A DNA stretch of 64,000 bases from Solirubrobacter deserti. Its GTDB lineage: Bacteria > Actinomycetota > Thermoleophilia > Solirubrobacterales > Solirubrobacteraceae. The first letter of the stretch is position 1. Every line of letters starts with the position of its first letter. The stretch spans positions 315,828 to 379,827 of the forward strand of contig NZ_QPKJ02000007.1 in assembly GCF_003344625.1 (NCBI RefSeq), written 5' to 3'. A model generated the notes under the pieces. The model saw only the letters and a program-made list of their open reading frames with translations, did no database searches and was not told the DNA's origin. The translations under genes and the position numbers were made by a program. Positions 63,215 through 64,000 of the stretch are shown piece after piece.

Positions 63215-63700
63215 ATGCGAAGACTGACCTGCGGCATCAACTTGAGCCTGGACGGCTACATCGCCGCACCCGGCGACGACCTCGCCTGGAGCGTGTCGAG
63301 CGACGAGCTGTTCCAGTGATGGTCCGACCGCGTCGCGGCGACAGGCCTGGCGCTGTGCGGGCGCAAGCTGCGGGAGGGCATGAGCTCGCACTGGCCGACC
63401 GCCGACCAGCAGCCGGACGTCACCCCCGGCGCACATCGAGTTCGCCCGCCGCTGGCGGGACATGCCGAAGGTCGTGTTCTCCTCGACGATCAGCGCGGTC
63501 GACCGGAACGCCCGCCTGGTCCGCGGCGATGCGGGCGGGGCTGATCGACCAGTACGCGCTCGTCACCCATCCGGTCCTGCTCAGCAGCGGGGCGCCGTGC
63601 TTCACGGCCCTGGACGACTGGGTGCACCTGAGCCTGGTGGAGACCCGGACGTTCCCCGGCGGCGTGTTGCTGAGCCGCTACCAGACCAGGCGCGGGTGGG
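63215..63700 (+). pseudogene. Decayed dihydrofolate-reductase/RibD-type gene
   Basis: ATG 63215: RRLTCGINLSLDGYIAAPGD then DLAWSVSSDELFQ, TGA at 63317-63319 where a Trp codon is expected, and WSDRVAATGLALCGRKLREG in the same frame. After a shift near 63425 comes HIEFARRWRDMPKVVFSSTI. A further break near 63530 (deletion and shift) leads to GLIDQYALVTHPVLLSSGAP. These are successive parts of a YwjB/RibD-C-like DHFR, with at least one nonsense change, two shifts and a deletion. Confidence 0.75.
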
Positions 63701-63766
63701 GCGGCGACGGCCCCGGGCCCGGACCCTGGATCGCGCGCCCTCGATCCGGCTGGGACGCTTTTGACG

Positions 63767-64000
63767 ATGGGAGCACTCGGTGTGGGGGAGCCACAGGCTG
63801 GTTCATGGCGCGTCGTCGAGCTGAGCGCGTTCGCAGCGCTCGTGCTCGATGCCGCCGGGCCGAAGGACGGTCGGCCAGCGATCGTCGCCGTCGACGGGCG
63901 CAGCGCGGGCGGCAAGACGTCGTTCGCGGATCGGCTCGCCGGGGCGGTGTCGCACGCCGCGGTCGTGCATACGGACGACGTCGCGTGGTGGCATTCGATG
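63767..64000 (+). CDS. Uridine-kinase-like P-loop protein (3' end outside window)
   Basis: 78 codons from ATG 63767, open to the window edge. AIVAVDGRSAGGKTSFADRL contains a P-loop GRSAGGKT, followed by AVVHTDDVAWWHS, the DD substrate/metal motif of uridine-kinase-like NTPases. The N-terminus (ELSAFAALVLDAA) fits that family. Substrate unknown; full length probably about 200. Confidence 0.75.
   Translation, partial: MGALGVGEPQAGSWRVVELSAFAALVLDAAGPKDGRPAIVAVDGRSAGGKTSFADRLAGAVSHAAVVHTDDVAWWHSM

Overview
The window is about 70% GC, with coding on both strands and many genes overlapping by 1-25 bases. Secreted proteins share an actinobacterial-style C-terminal module, several genes look leaderless (TANNNT followed 6-8 bases later by ATG/GTG), and families such as DUF6777, DUF6636 and AGN-motif proteins with a Vps62-type partner are present. 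I infer a Thermoleophilia/Solirubrobacterales-type actinobacterium (Solirubrobacter-like). That is an inference from style, not from a marker gene. No CRISPR array, transposase or phage gene was seen.

1-13.3 kb: end of a thioredoxin reductase gene, a YbhB-type lipoprotein, a subtilase plus a secreted propeller protein, a DUF1015-OsmC-Nudix operon, a CAP-domain secreted protein preceded by a convincing cyclic-di-GMP-I riboswitch, tRNA-Pro(TGG), an operon encoding a small membrane protein, a PTH2-threonine aldolase fusion and a Nudix-HTH regulator, a large Ig-repeat secreted protein, and tRNA-Arg(TCT).

13.3-19.2 kb: a zone of gene decay. It holds remnants of a MalT/LuxR regulator, an esterase, an EF-hand-like repeat protein, a propeller/substrate-binding fusion, a WD40 protein and a YCII/DGPF protein. 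An MTHFR-like gene, two small coupled genes, ridA and an SGNH-domain gene lie between them.

19.2-38.8 kb: a secreted protein, DUF6777, a Ser/Thr kinase, a membrane glycosyltransferase, glyA behind a ZTP riboswitch, padR and its membrane partner, an SDR/XRE pair with two matching palindromic operators, and a stress block (TetR-PP2C fusion, DUF2382 mini-protein, SigB/F-type sigma factor, CsbD). Next come the cell-wall operon murL-murD2-pgeF, which makes D-Glu-containing precursors by epimerising the L-Glu intermediate, and a frameshifted AbiEi/DUF559-type gene.

38.9-59.6 kb: LLM oxidoreductase, MarR, a Baeyer-Villiger-type monooxygenase, then a coherent uptake and catabolism locus. It contains a split homologue of the tomato antiviral protein Tm-1 (UPF0261 + TIM barrel), a second TIM-barrel paralogue, a ROK regulator, and an operon of nine genes: ketose 3-epimerase, Gfo/Idh protein lacking the usual catalytic lysine, aldose 1-epimerase, a complete LIV-type ABC importer, and a 1,889-residue secreted ThuA/sorbosone-dehydrogenase protein. 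The simplest reading is extracellular oxidation or processing of a glycoside, import by an unusual LIV-type carrier, and intracellular epimerisation and cleavage.

59.6-64 kb: an AGN-motif protein whose C-terminus has Cys and His 15 residues apart, as in CNF1-type deamidases, next to a Vps62-domain protein with a seven-repeat propeller, then a decayed DHFR-like gene and the start of a P-loop kinase gene. The best candidates for something undescribed are the Tm-1/ketose-epimerase/LIV/ThuA locus and the deamidase-like/Vps62 pair.
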